Of a DNA stretch of 10,400 nt, positions 1 to 6,541 are shown piece after piece. The position numbers and the translations under genes were made by a program. The stretch comes from Lentisphaerota bacterium (lineage in GTDB: Bacteria > Verrucomicrobiota > Kiritimatiellia > UBA8416 > JAFGTH01): assembly GCA_016934225.1 (NCBI GenBank), contig JAFGTH010000108.1, forward strand, positions 1-10,400. The letters run 5' to 3'. Below the pieces are notes generated by a model. That model made no database searches. It worked only from the letters and a program-made list of their open reading frames with translations, and had not been told where the DNA came from. Every line of letters begins with the position of its first letter. The first letter of the stretch is position 1.

Positions 1-222
1 AAGAGATTTCTAAAAGAATCTCCCGGAGAGTTTTTCTCTCGCATCAATCGCGCTTATGGGGGTTGGCAGCAATCCTATTTTTTAACCAATATTGCTATTG
101 CCGTGATGACAGCAATTACTCCGAAAAGTATCATCACTTTCCTAATCTGTGGGCATACGGCGAACCGACTTGATTTCCTGCTGAAGGGTTATACAATTGA
201 GGGTTATCGCGATCTTGCTTAG
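1..222 (+). CDS. C-terminal end of a possible TraB/Tiki/DUF5694-like protein (partial)
   Basis: An open frame enters from the left edge in phase 1 and runs 73 residues to a TAG stop at 220-222; the start lies outside the window. The visible part has a Trp-containing helix, an Asn-Ile helix, a hydrophobic strand (SIITFLICGH), then a Leu-rich helix and GYxIxxYRDL-like end. That order (helix, hydrophobic strand, G-x-H or GH turn, amphipathic helix) recalls the C-terminus of TraB/Tiki/ChaN-like and DUF5694 hydrolase-fold proteins, but this is by eye on a short fragment. The last 89 bases overlap head-on with the minus-strand small gene at 134-381, so one of the two may be spurious. Function cannot be assigned firmly. 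Confidence 0.4.
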   Translation, partial: KRFLKESPGEFFSRINRAYGGWQQSYFLTNIAIAVMTAITPKSIITFLICGHTANRLDFLLKGYTIEGYRDLA

Positions 223-381
223 CTTCATCAATGAGGTCTTGACGTACACCAGCTGCGCCTGGTGCGACAAGCTTGCCGGCACCAAATATGATTCCTCCAA
301 TAACAACGAGGCTTAAACCAGCACTCAGTATCGTATCCGGTCTGAATATCTCTTGAATCCACTGGCTTGCACTTTTGTCAT
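134..381 (-). pseudogene. Small one-TM protein with frame displaced from its ATG
   Basis: The minus strand carries an 81-codon open frame ending in TGA at 134-136, with one TM segment (TILSAGLSLVVIGGIIFGAG), a Gly/Ala-rich turn and a polar tail ending SPYAHRLGK. The frame has no ATG, GTG or TTG start; a TGA lies just upstream at 386-388. However, an ATG at 379-381 sits 7 bases after a good Shine-Dalgarno (GGAAG), in the neighbouring frame. Adding one A to the run of four A's after it would give a continuous protein starting MTKSASQW. A one-base deletion, or an assembly error in that run, is the simplest reading. It follows the two-TM gene at 452-691 on the same strand, so the two may be one small membrane cassette. 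No family recognised. Confidence 0.45.
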
Positions 382-411
382 ATATTCACTTCCTGCCAAC
401 GATAAGAATTA

Positions 412-425
412 CCGTTTTCAAACGG
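412..425. repeat. Short inverted repeat between two small membrane genes
   Basis: CCGTTT and AAACGG are separated by two bases (TC), giving a perfect 6-base inverted repeat in the 70-base gap between the two small minus-strand membrane genes. No T-run follows on the minus strand, so it is not a clear terminator. It could be a processing site or chance. Confidence 0.3.
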
Positions 426-451
426 CCATCTACAACCTTTTAAAATACGGA

Positions 452-691
452 TCAATTCTCTGGTTCGGTCTTCCCCTCTTGTTTTCCTGTGATCTCGCTC
501 TTTATCTTGAGAATCTGGAAGTTGATTCCGAGCATGATTCCACATGCAATAAGAACGATGAATCCGCTACCGACAGTCTTCCACAGGATGATCTCGTCAA
601 TCTCCGCCCAGATAGCAATCAAAAAGAGTATGGTGGTGAAAAGGACACAGATTGCTGATGTGACATATAGAAAGCGATTGAACGTCTCCAT
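452..691 (-). CDS. Small two-TM membrane protein, unknown function
   Basis: A 79-residue protein starting METFNRFLYV. The ATG at 689-691 is chosen because GGAG lies 8 bases upstream; a TTG seven codons further up (712) would place that site inside the gene. It has two hydrophobic segments, about residues 11-29 (rich in Ile/Leu/Phe/Thr, ending IAIWA) and about 38-60 (VGSGFIVLIACGIMLGINF), joined by an acidic loop with E-I-D-E. The C-terminal tail is highly charged (KSEITGKQEGKTEPEN) and probably cytoplasmic. No catalytic motif or family is recognisable. It lies downstream of the decayed vapC on the same strand and upstream of the one-TM frame at 134-381. Size and pairing resemble small envelope or holin-like cassettes, but nothing specific supports that. 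Confidence 0.6.
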   Translation of the reverse strand: METFNRFLYVTSAICVLFTTILFLIAIWAEIDEIILWKTVGSGFIVLIACGIMLGINFQILKIKSEITGKQEGKTEPEN

Positions 692-739
692 CAATTTATC
701 TCCTATGACCAAATGGATTTGCGTCTGACCACAGTCTGA

Positions 740-755
740 GGAGAGTTTGCTCTCC
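740..755. other. Hairpin downstream of the vapC remnant
   Basis: GGAGAG-TTTG-CTCTCC forms a perfect 6-bp stem with a 4-base loop. It lies between the stop of the decayed toxin gene (794) and the two-TM gene on the minus strand. There is no U-tract on either side, so intrinsic termination is only a possibility. Confidence 0.3.
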
Positions 756-793
756 GCGAGGTTGTTTGGTCAAGTCACTTGTTCTGCCTTCTT

Positions 794-1193
794 TCACCAG
801 AGCGTCCGAATGTGCCTGTATTCACGCATCGTCCTGTCCTTTATCAGGACGGTGGCGTTTTCTTCTCTGGCAGTTGCTGCGATAATCTGATCGGCAGGAT
901 CGCCGTTGAAAGGCTGCGGCAATGATGTGGAACGATACGCTATTGAGGGAGTCAGGGGGACGAGTCGCAGTTTCGGCATGTCCAAGGCTTCGGCGATCCA
1001 TTCCTCCGGGCTACAGACAATGCCAAGTCGCTCTTTTTCGAGAAGCCTGCTGAACTCCCCATGGGGGAATAGCTGAAAGAAGAATCTCGTCATATTCCTT
1101 GGGAGATGACAAGAGCGCCTTGACCTTGGCGGAGAGCTTTTGGGGATGCATGTTCCACCAGATCCAGACATGCGTATCCAGGAGGAACGTCAT
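794..1193 (-). pseudogene. VapC-type PIN-domain toxin, frameshifted
   Basis: Two overlapping minus-strand frames together spell a complete type II PIN toxin of about 133 codons. PIN-domain ribonucleases of this type cleave RNA (often tRNA) using Mg2+ held by conserved acidic residues. The first frame (from ATG 1191-1193, GGAG 9 bases upstream) gives MTFLLDTHVWIWW with the first catalytic Asp, then LLSSPKEYDEILLSAI. The second resumes at EFSRLLEKERLGI and carries NGDPADQIIAATA and LIKDRTMREY, ending normally at YRHIRTLW. Intact relatives read through a W-E-F/I/L junction; here the expected TGG-GAG reads TGGG-GAG, one extra base in the G run (complement at 1057-1060). A Pro also replaces the Ser expected before this motif. 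As assembled the toxin is inactive, losing the second catalytic Glu and everything after it. Its start overlaps the antitoxin end by ATGA. Confidence 0.85.
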
Positions 1194-1419
1194 TTGCACG
1201 CACTCCACATCTTGTCTCCAAGGGGAGAGACGATGTTTGTCTCAAACAGGAGGGCATTCGCCAGTTTCCCGGATGCAGGTTTGCCGGCAGTAAACGGGTT
1301 AACTTACGCCAGGGCCTTACCCCGTTTTGTCACAACGACGGGCTCCTTCGTTTTTGCGACGTCTGCCAGTATCTGCAAGGCGTGAGCTTTGAATTCGGTT
1401 ATCGCCAGTGTTTTTTCAT
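1190..1419 (-). pseudogene. Phd/YefM-type antitoxin of the VapC module, degenerate
   Basis: The minus strand encodes a recognisable Phd/YefM-like antitoxin: TLAITEFKAHALQILADVAKT, then KEPVVVTKRGKALA, the usual DNA-binding N-terminal half that also represses its own promoter. The family continuation is present downstream (PFTAGKPASGKL, then LLFETNIVSP) but is cut by an in-frame TAA (1304-1306) where a codon such as Lys or Gln is expected. Two frame changes are also needed. The ATG at 1417-1419, with GGAGG 9 bases upstream, is out of phase by one base in an A run (complement 1411-1416). Near the end, a change around 1209-1220 is needed to reach the natural tail MWSACK and its TGA, which overlaps the toxin ATG. 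An in-frame ATG at 1438 would allow a 44-residue truncated repressor fragment. Together with the broken toxin this is a dead or dying TA module. Confidence 0.8.
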
Positions 1420-1468
1420 AATGCGATACCTCCAGCATCAGTCAATATAGTCAGTTTAAATGGTCATG

Positions 1469-1762
1469 TTAAACAATAATTCCCGATTCTCTTTTTGGGC
1501 AGAACGTGTGAATAGAGTGAAGTCCATGGTTGTCAAGTTCTGTAAACATCTTTCCTACACGGATACGGTACGTTGCTTCGCCGCTGTATAGTTTTTTGAA
1601 ACCATGAGGGCATGGGTTTAATGATAAGGCTGCAGCTGCGGCCGCAATGCGAGTTACGGTTTGTTGGTCAAGACGTTTGAGTTCTTGTAAGGCCGGATGA
1701 TTTCCAATCAATCTGGCAGATAGCCGTTTGGCGTCGTCTGCATGGATATTTGTCCTGCACAC
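1469..1762 (-). pseudogene. RelE/ParE-like toxin remnant, no antitoxin
   Basis: A 97-codon frame from a GTG at 1762 resembles RelE/ParE toxins, which are ribosome-dependent mRNA nucleases or gyrase inhibitors. Recognisable parts are HPALQELKRLDQQTVTRIAAA (helical hairpin), LNPCPHGFKKL (the N-P-x-P-x-G-x-K-x-L signature) and YRIRVG (core strand). After this the usual G-D-Y-R-V-x-Y strand is contracted to GKMFTELDN, and the family's H-R-R-E end is altered to PKRE, so the active C-terminal half appears damaged although the frame is open. The N-terminus also looks non-native: HPALQEL should start within about ten residues, and no good ATG is there. The gene lies only 18 bases after the sulfatase stop, leaving no room for an antitoxin. 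It could instead be a divergent, still functional member. Confidence 0.55.
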
Positions 1763-1780
1763 TTTATCGTATCTATTTTT

Positions 1781-3163
1781 TCAGTGGCTCATGGTCGGCA
1801 TATCGGCCAAGTCGTAGTAGGCGATCATGTAGGGATGAGTTTCGTCATATTCGGTTAGAGTTTTAGGATTTTTACACAGGCCAACCTCACGAATCTCTGC
1901 GCCGACGCGATCCAGTCGGTTATCACCCAGTGCACACCGAAATTTCTCGGCTACCGCCTCGATGTCGGCGACAATCTCGGGATGCTTGTCATAGACATTA
2001 TGGGTTTCGCCTATATCGTCGCGCAGGTTGTAAAGCCCCAACGACACTTGGTTGGCTTTGCAGAAATGCAGTTTCCAGTCGCCTTTACGCACAGCCTCAA
2101 GGTTGGGTCCTTGATAATAGACAAAGACATCCCGTTTGGGAGATCTTCCATTCAAGAGGGTGTCGACAAGGGAGATGCTGTCAAGCTGTTTATCCGCCGG
2201 TAGTGGTGCGCCGGTGATTTCGGCTAGGGTGGCAAAAAAATCTATGGCGGAAGTTATTCCTTCGCAAGTCGTTCCAGCGGCGATTTTACCTGGCCAGCGC
2301 ATAATGCATGGAACTCTCTGTCCGCCCTCCCATGTTTCCGCTTTGGTGCCGCGTAATGGTGCGTTGCTGCCGCCCTCATTTCTATTCCTGGAACCGTTAT
2401 CAGAAGTAAAGATAACCAGCGTTTCGTCTCGGATGCCCAAGCGGTCCAATTCTGCATCAATCATGCCCATTGCCCAGTCAATGCAGGCAACGGCACCGCC
2501 ATAAGCGCCATTGCGCGAGGTATCGAGAAATTGCTTTGGAACAAACAACGGCACATGCACATACATATGCGCCAGATAGAGGAAAAATGGGTTATTTCGT
2601 TTTCGGCGCATAAATTGCAGAGATTCATCCACATACCTTTCCGTAATACCGCGCTGATCCGGCTGCTGTTGGATGACTTCATCGTTGCGTAGAAGCGGCA
2701 GTGGCGGATTTTTGAAATTATTACTCGCCTGTCGTCCCATGTCATTACTGAATGGAATCCCAAAGTATTCATCAAACCCATGGTTTGTCGGGAGAAATTC
2801 CGGCTGATCCCCGCAGTGCCATTTACCGACTATTTTTGTGTCGTAACCGACTTTTTTCAATTGTTTAGCGATGGTTGACTCCTTCGGATTAAGACCTTGC
2901 GCTTGGCCTGGATGAAGTACTTGATAGTTGGCCAAGCCTATTCGTTGTGAATAGCAACCTGTCAACATTGCAGCGCGAGAAGCCGAACACACAGATGCTG
3001 CCATGTAAAAATTCGAAAATCGCACTCCTTCTGCTGCAAGTTTGTCAATGTACGGTGTATCATTACGAGTGGATCCATAACAGGCCAAATCGCCGTAGCC
3101 GAGATCGTCGCAATTGATCAGAATAATGTTTGGTTGCTTGGCATTGTCATAATGGCTTTTCAT
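1781..3163 (-). CDS. Type I (formylglycine-dependent) sulfatase, arylsulfatase family
   Basis: A 460-residue alkaline-phosphatase-superfamily sulfatase that hydrolyses sulfate esters, probably from carbohydrates or aryl substrates; the exact substrate cannot be told. The N-terminal metal-site Asp pair is D19-D20 (INCDDLGYGD). The maturation motif CSASRAAMLTG places the Cys converted to formylglycine at C59 with R63 following. Further conserved sites are GKWH (K114, H116), HMYVHVPL (H199, H203) and the second metal pair SDNG (D255, N256), followed by LRGTK and WEGGQRVPCIMRWPGK. Length is normal. The start ATG has AAGGA about 10 bases upstream. Unusually there is no signal peptide: the protein begins MKSHYDNAKQPNIILI, so it looks cytoplasmic. 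Activation would need a formylglycine-generating enzyme encoded elsewhere. It is separated from fusA by 290 bases and has its own possible AT-rich promoter. Confidence 0.96.
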   Translation of the reverse strand: MKSHYDNAKQPNIILINCDDLGYGDLACYGSTRNDTPYIDKLAAEGVRFSNFYMAASVCSASRAAMLTGCYSQRIGLANYQVLHPGQAQGLNPKESTIAKQLKKVGYDTKIVGKWHCGDQPEFLPTNHGFDEYFGIPFSNDMGRQASNNFKNPPLPLLRNDEVIQQQPDQRGITERYVDESLQFMRRKRNNPFFLYLAHMYVHVPLFVPKQFLDTSRNGAYGGAVACIDWAMGMIDAELDRLGIRDETLVIFTSDNGSRNRNEGGSNAPLRGTKAETWEGGQRVPCIMRWPGKIAAGTTCEGITSAIDFFATLAEITGAPLPADKQLDSISLVDTLLNGRSPKRDVFVYYQGPNLEAVRKGDWKLHFCKANQVSLGLYNLRDDIGETHNVYDKHPEIVADIEAVAEKFRCALGDNRLDRVGAEIREVGLCKNPKTLTEYDETHPYMIAYYDLADMPTMSH

Positions 3164-3453
3164 AAAGTTATTTTCCTTTTTTGCAAAATATAATATTGAA
3201 AATCAGTTTTTTAAGAATCACATACCGGTTAACAACAATTCAATCAAAAAGCTGCCTTAATTGGCCTGAACTCGTGACATAAGCAGGTTAACCATGAACG
3301 GGGGCAGTTGGCACCGGCATTATTTGGTACTGAATGATTTCCGTTTAGAATTGCTCAATCGAGAACGTAAGAGGGTAATGACTGAACACAATAATCCTGT
3401 TATGCAATTTGTGTGTTCGAGCAGATTCGATACGTTTTCTCAATATCCGCAGC
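3164..3453. other. Intergenic region between fusA and the sulfatase gene
   Basis: This 290-base gap lies downstream of fusA and upstream of the sulfatase, both on the minus strand. The part next to the sulfatase is AT-rich and contains a weak promoter candidate. GGTTAAC occurs twice (3228-3234 and near 3286-3292, the latter within the palindrome GGTTAACC). No convincing gene, RNA or hairpin with a T-run terminating fusA was found. Confidence 0.5.
3187..3217 (-). promoter_or_regulatory. Weak candidate promoter for the sulfatase gene
   Basis: On the minus strand TATATT (complement of 3187-3192) resembles a -10 box about 24 bases before the start codon. The best upstream partner is TTCTTA or TCTTAA (complement of about 3211-3217), a poor -35 match at 18-19 bases. 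The AT-rich context is suggestive only. Confidence 0.25.
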
Positions 3454-5526
3454 CTATCGCACTTTATTTTGTTCAATGCGTTTCTTGATAATGCCTTCCG
3501 CTATGGCAAAAGGAACAGCTTCATAGTGTTCAAAGCTCATTGTGAAGGAACCGCGTCCCTGGGTCAGGGTTCGAATGGTGTTTGCATAGCCGAACATTTC
3601 GCTCAACGGCGCCATGGCTCGTGTGATTCTGATGCCCTCACGTTCATCCATTGATTCTATGCGACCGCGTCGTTTGCAAATGGAGCCTGACACGTCGCCG
3701 ACATATTCTTCGGGCGATATTACTTCGAGCGACATGATTGGTTCGAGGAGTTCGGGGTGAGTTTGCATAAAAAGCTGCTTGAAACACATTCGCCCGGCTT
3801 CCATAAACGCAAACTCGCTGGAATCTACATCGTGGTACGAACCATCGAAGACTATGACCCTTATATCAACAACCGGATATCCGGCAAGGGGCCCTTTCTG
3901 AAGGGCGGCTATGACGCCTTTTTCAACCGATGGAATGTATTCGGAAGGAATGTGTCCTCCTTTGACCTCATTGAGGAATTCGAAGCCGTTTCCGGGTTCC
4001 ATCGGTTCCAGGCGCATACAGACATGGCCGTATTGACCTCTACCGCCTGTTTGTTTGACATGTTTGTATTCGCCTTCGACTAGAGAAACGGCTGTCTCGC
4101 GATATGCTACTTCCGGACGACCTACGTTGGCTGTAACCAAAAACTCGCGTTTGAGTCGTTCTACCAGCACCTCGAGATGAAGCTCGCCCATTCCGGAAAT
4201 GATGGTTTCTTTTGTTTCGGAGTCATAAGAAACGATAAATGTTGGATCTTCATCGGACAAGTGCTGGAGCGCGTCAATCATCTTGTCGTTATCTGTCCGG
4301 CTTTTCGGGCTTATACTGATAGATACGACCGGCGCCGGGAATTCTATGGATTCAAGCAATATCGGATTGTCTTTGCAGCAGAGCGTATCTCCTGTGCGCG
4401 TTTTGCTCAACCCGACGACTCCGACAATATCTCCACATTGAGCCATGTCAATGGATTCCTGACGATTGGCGTGCATTCGTATGATACGTCCGATACGTTG
4501 TTCCTGATCTTTGGTGCTATTGTAGACGACAGTGCCGGATTTTACCTGTCCGGAATAAATTCGTATGAGAGTCAGTTTGCCCATATGCTTGTCGGCGACG
4601 ATTTTGAACGCGAGCGCTGAAAATGGTTCGTCGGCCGAATGTATGCGCTGGATTTTGTCATTCTTAGCGTGAATAGTCGGCGGCAGATCTGTCGGGGACG
4701 GAAGAAAATTGACGATTCCGTCCAACAATCGTTGTATACCCTTGTTTTTGAATGCGGAACCGCAATAAACGGGAATGATATGACGCGCGATGGTTGCTTT
4801 TCTTATTATTCCCAATATTTCTTTGTCGCTCAGATCGTCTGTTTGTAGGAATTTTTCCAAGAGTTTGTCGTCCTGTTCCGCGCTTTTTTCGACGAGGTTG
4901 GCGCGCCATTTCTTTGCTTTTGCTAACTTATTTGTCGGGATCTCTTCCTCGCGAAATGTTGTTCCCTGATTCGTTTCGTCATAATAGACGGCTTTCATCG
5001 TCAGAAGATCAATAATGCCTTCGAATTGGTTTTCCTTACCGATGGGAACAACCATGGGCACTGCATTTGCACCGAGTGTAGTCTGAATGTTCTCGAGCAC
5101 GCCGAAGAAATCCGCGCCAATCCGGTCCATCTTATTGATAAACGCGATTTTAGGCACGTTATACTTCTCGCTTTGTCGCCAGACCTGTTCGGATTGAGGT
5201 TGTACTCCGCCGACTGCGCAAAACAGAGCAACGGCACCATCGAGTATTCGAAGACTGCGTTCTACTTCGACCGTGAAATCTACGTGTCCCGGGGTATCAA
5301 TCAACGTGATCTGATGATCCTTCCATTCAGTGGTGGTGGCTGCGGAAGTTATGGTAATGCCTCGTTCCTGCTCTTGATCCATCCAGTCTAGTACGGCCTC
5401 GCCATCGTGGACTTCTCCCATCTTGTGAATCTTGCCGGAATAGAACAGTATCCGTTCGCTTACCGTTGTTTTGCCGGCATCAATATGCGCCATGATGCCT
5501 ATGTTTCGTATTTTATCCTGTGTCAT
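3454..5526 (-). CDS. fusA: Elongation factor G (translocation GTPase)
   Basis: A complete 690-residue EF-G, the cytoplasmic GTPase that drives tRNA-mRNA translocation on the ribosome and, with RRF, ribosome recycling. GTPase motifs are intact: P-loop AHIDAGKT (13-20), switch I RGITIT (55-60), DTPGH with the catalytic His (77-81) and NKMD (131-134). Domain IV carries the decoding-site tip loop HDVDSSE (565-571) and the TGGRGQYGHV entry. Domain V has APLSEMFGYANTIRTLTQGRGSF. Length is typical and no key residue is missing. There is no Shine-Dalgarno before the ATG (the preceding bases are purine-poor near -10), and the usual str-operon neighbours (rpsL, rpsG, tuf) are absent. Some lineages carry two EF-G copies (for example the spd-type paralogues of spirochaetes, planctomycetes and delta-proteobacteria). 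Whether this is the main or a second copy cannot be told here. Confidence 0.97.
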   Translation of the reverse strand: MTQDKIRNIGIMAHIDAGKTTVSERILFYSGKIHKMGEVHDGEAVLDWMDQEQERGITITSAATTTEWKDHQITLIDTPGHVDFTVEVERSLRILDGAVALFCAVGGVQPQSEQVWRQSEKYNVPKIAFINKMDRIGADFFGVLENIQTTLGANAVPMVVPIGKENQFEGIIDLLTMKAVYYDETNQGTTFREEEIPTNKLAKAKKWRANLVEKSAEQDDKLLEKFLQTDDLSDKEILGIIRKATIARHIIPVYCGSAFKNKGIQRLLDGIVNFLPSPTDLPPTIHAKNDKIQRIHSADEPFSALAFKIVADKHMGKLTLIRIYSGQVKSGTVVYNSTKDQEQRIGRIIRMHANRQESIDMAQCGDIVGVVGLSKTRTGDTLCCKDNPILLESIEFPAPVVSISISPKSRTDNDKMIDALQHLSDEDPTFIVSYDSETKETIISGMGELHLEVLVERLKREFLVTANVGRPEVAYRETAVSLVEGEYKHVKQTGGRGQYGHVCMRLEPMEPGNGFEFLNEVKGGHIPSEYIPSVEKGVIAALQKGPLAGYPVVDIRVIVFDGSYHDVDSSEFAFMEAGRMCFKQLFMQTHPELLEPIMSLEVISPEEYVGDVSGSICKRRGRIESMDEREGIRITRAMAPLSEMFGYANTIRTLTQGRGSFTMSFEHYEAVPFAIAEGIIKKRIEQNKVR

Positions 5527-5892
5527 AATATGTCTTGTTTTCGATGTTTAACTGGAATGTTCGCAAAAAGCGAAGACTATGCGTATATTCATGCTTTCAC
5601 GCAACAAGAAAAATTCGGCGTTGATTTTCGCATGGTTTCTAATTTTTTCGAATGATCTTGCCGTCTAGACAACGCTGTCGTTTTTCTCACGTGAACTTTG
5701 AAAGCAAACATGTTAAACTTCATCAAATCGCTACCGATTGCTTGGATAAAGCGAACAAAACGCGCAACCGGAGCAAAAATTGGACGAATTGTGTTCCAAG
5801 AGGAAGACAAACGAATTATTTGACATATTTCCTGAAGGAAGAGCCGGGCATAAACGTCTAGTAATTGAACCGGACAAGATCGAGGGTCACAG
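5527..5892. other. Divergent intergenic region between fusA and the sigma factor gene
   Basis: This 366-base region separates fusA (leftward) and the sigma gene (rightward), so it should hold both promoters. For fusA the best candidate is TTGCGT and CATAGT on the minus strand, 17 bases apart, within about 5565-5610; both boxes are imperfect. For the sigma gene a perfect TTGACA occurs at 5820-5825, but no -10 lies at a normal distance (CATAAA is 23 bases on). No typical ECF promoter pair was identified with certainty. Open frames here on both strands lack ribosome sites and recognisable protein features, so no gene is called. Confidence 0.5.
5829..5840. repeat. Small inverted repeat upstream of the sigma gene
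   Basis: TTCCT-GA-AGGAA is a perfect 5-base inverted repeat with a 2-base centre, about 50 bases before the sigma start and directly after a TTGACA hexamer. It could be an operator for a dimeric regulator, but it is short enough to be chance. Confidence 0.3.
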
Positions 5893-6450
5893 ATGCAAAC
5901 TGCGACGGCAGATGGCGGCCGCGGCGGATCAAGCCGAACGGATGATATGGAGACGATTGTGTCTGAACACGAAACAGCGCTTCTTCGCTATGCCGCTCGA
6001 TTGTTGAACAATGCGTCTGATGCTCAGGATGTTGTTCAAAATGTATTCATAAAACTGTTTCAGCAATGGAGAGAAGGCGCTCGTCCGACCGCCCAACTAA
6101 AGAGTTGGTTGTTTAGAGTGACCCATAATGAAGCGGTTGATTATATTCGTCGCGAATCGCGGTTAAAAATATTACACGAGAAACAATTGAATGATCCGAC
6201 GGCAGAATGTCCTGACGGACGCAATTGCGCGATGTCTGTGGAAGAGAAACGACAATTAATCCTGGCGCATTTACGAAGGTTATCGGACAGCGAACAGCAG
6301 GTGGTGTTGCTAAGGCTGGATGCAGGGCTTTCGTACAGAGAAATCGGCGGTATAACAGGACGGAGCGAAGGGAATGTGGGGAATATTCTGCATCATGCGG
6401 TGAAGAAGCTTGCAGCTGCGGTGCGGCAGGAGGCGATTCATGAGATGTGA
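5893..6450 (+). CDS. ECF (group 4) RNA polymerase sigma factor
   Basis: A 185-residue sigma-70 family factor of the extracytoplasmic-function type. Region 2 (about residues 25-90) binds core polymerase and the -10 element: ALLRYAARLLNNASDAQDVVQNVFIKLF, then LKSWLFRVTHNEAVDYIRR. Region 4 (about 127-178) carries the -35-binding helix-turn-helix: LSDSEQQVVLLRLDAGLSYREIGGITGRSEGNV. Regions 1.1 and 3 are absent, as usual for ECF factors. The start at 5893 is supported by GAGGG six bases upstream; the ATG at 5947 would shorten a poorly conserved Gly/Ser-rich N-terminus and has no good ribosome site. The stop lies inside the start of the leader frame at 6440, and a zinc-finger anti-sigma protein follows on the same strand. 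It probably controls its own operon, but target promoters cannot be seen here. Confidence 0.95.
   Translation: MQTATADGGRGGSSRTDDMETIVSEHETALLRYAARLLNNASDAQDVVQNVFIKLFQQWREGARPTAQLKSWLFRVTHNEAVDYIRRESRLKILHEKQLNDPTAECPDGRNCAMSVEEKRQLILAHLRRLSDSEQQVVLLRLDAGLSYREIGGITGRSEGNVGNILHHAVKKLAAAVRQEAIHEM
6428..6433 (+). promoter_or_regulatory. Consensus Shine-Dalgarno inside the sigma gene end
   Basis: AGGAGG stands six bases before the ATG at 6440, the strongest ribosome-binding site in the window. It serves the short leader frame rather than the TTG start of the anti-sigma gene 112 bases further on, so it decides how this operon is read. Confidence 0.7.
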
Positions 6451-6541
6451 GCGGGCAGGAAGGCTTGTGCACGCCGACGTCAGAGCGCAACAAAGAAAGC
6501 AGTCAGTGAATATGAAGCAATTTTCGAACTTGGGACTTTGA
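6440..6541 (+). CDS. 33-codon leader frame (or severed N-terminus) of the anti-sigma gene
   Basis: A 33-residue frame (MRCERAGRLVHADVRAQQRK, then QSVNMKQFSNLGL) begins six bases after a perfect AGGAGG and overlaps the sigma stop by 11 bases, a layout typical of translational coupling between sigma and anti-sigma genes. It ends at TGA 6539-6541. It is in the same phase as the anti-sigma gene that starts four bases later, so only this TGA and one ACC codon separate them. Its opening M-R-C-E resembles the usual M-x-C-x-E start of zinc-finger anti-sigma factors. It may be a coupling leader from which ribosomes reinitiate, or the original start cut off by an insertion or nonsense mutation. Readthrough or recoding of the TGA is less likely but possible. 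Confidence 0.45.
   Translation: MRCERAGRLVHADVRAQQRKQSVNMKQFSNLGL

Noticed and set aside
353..728. Plus-strand open frames opposite the two-TM gene
   Set aside because: They mirror the minus-strand gene, have no ribosome site, and their composition looks like antisense of a membrane protein.
740..755. Hairpin read as a Rho-independent terminator
   Set aside because: There is no T-run on either strand, so it is listed only as a hairpin.
3409..4620. Several plus-strand open frames of 80-147 codons inside fusA
   Set aside because: fusA is unambiguous on the other strand; these are shadows of its codon bias.
5820..5854. Perfect TTGACA as a -35 box for the sigma gene
   Set aside because: The nearest -10-like hexamer (CATAAA) is 23 bases downstream, too far for a normal sigma-70 promoter.
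5589..5861. Open frames on both strands (5589-5810 minus, 5652-5861 plus) between fusA and the sigma gene
   Set aside because: They overlap each other, lack good ribosome sites, are rich in basic residues and show no domain or membrane pattern. The region is better read as a divergent promoter region.
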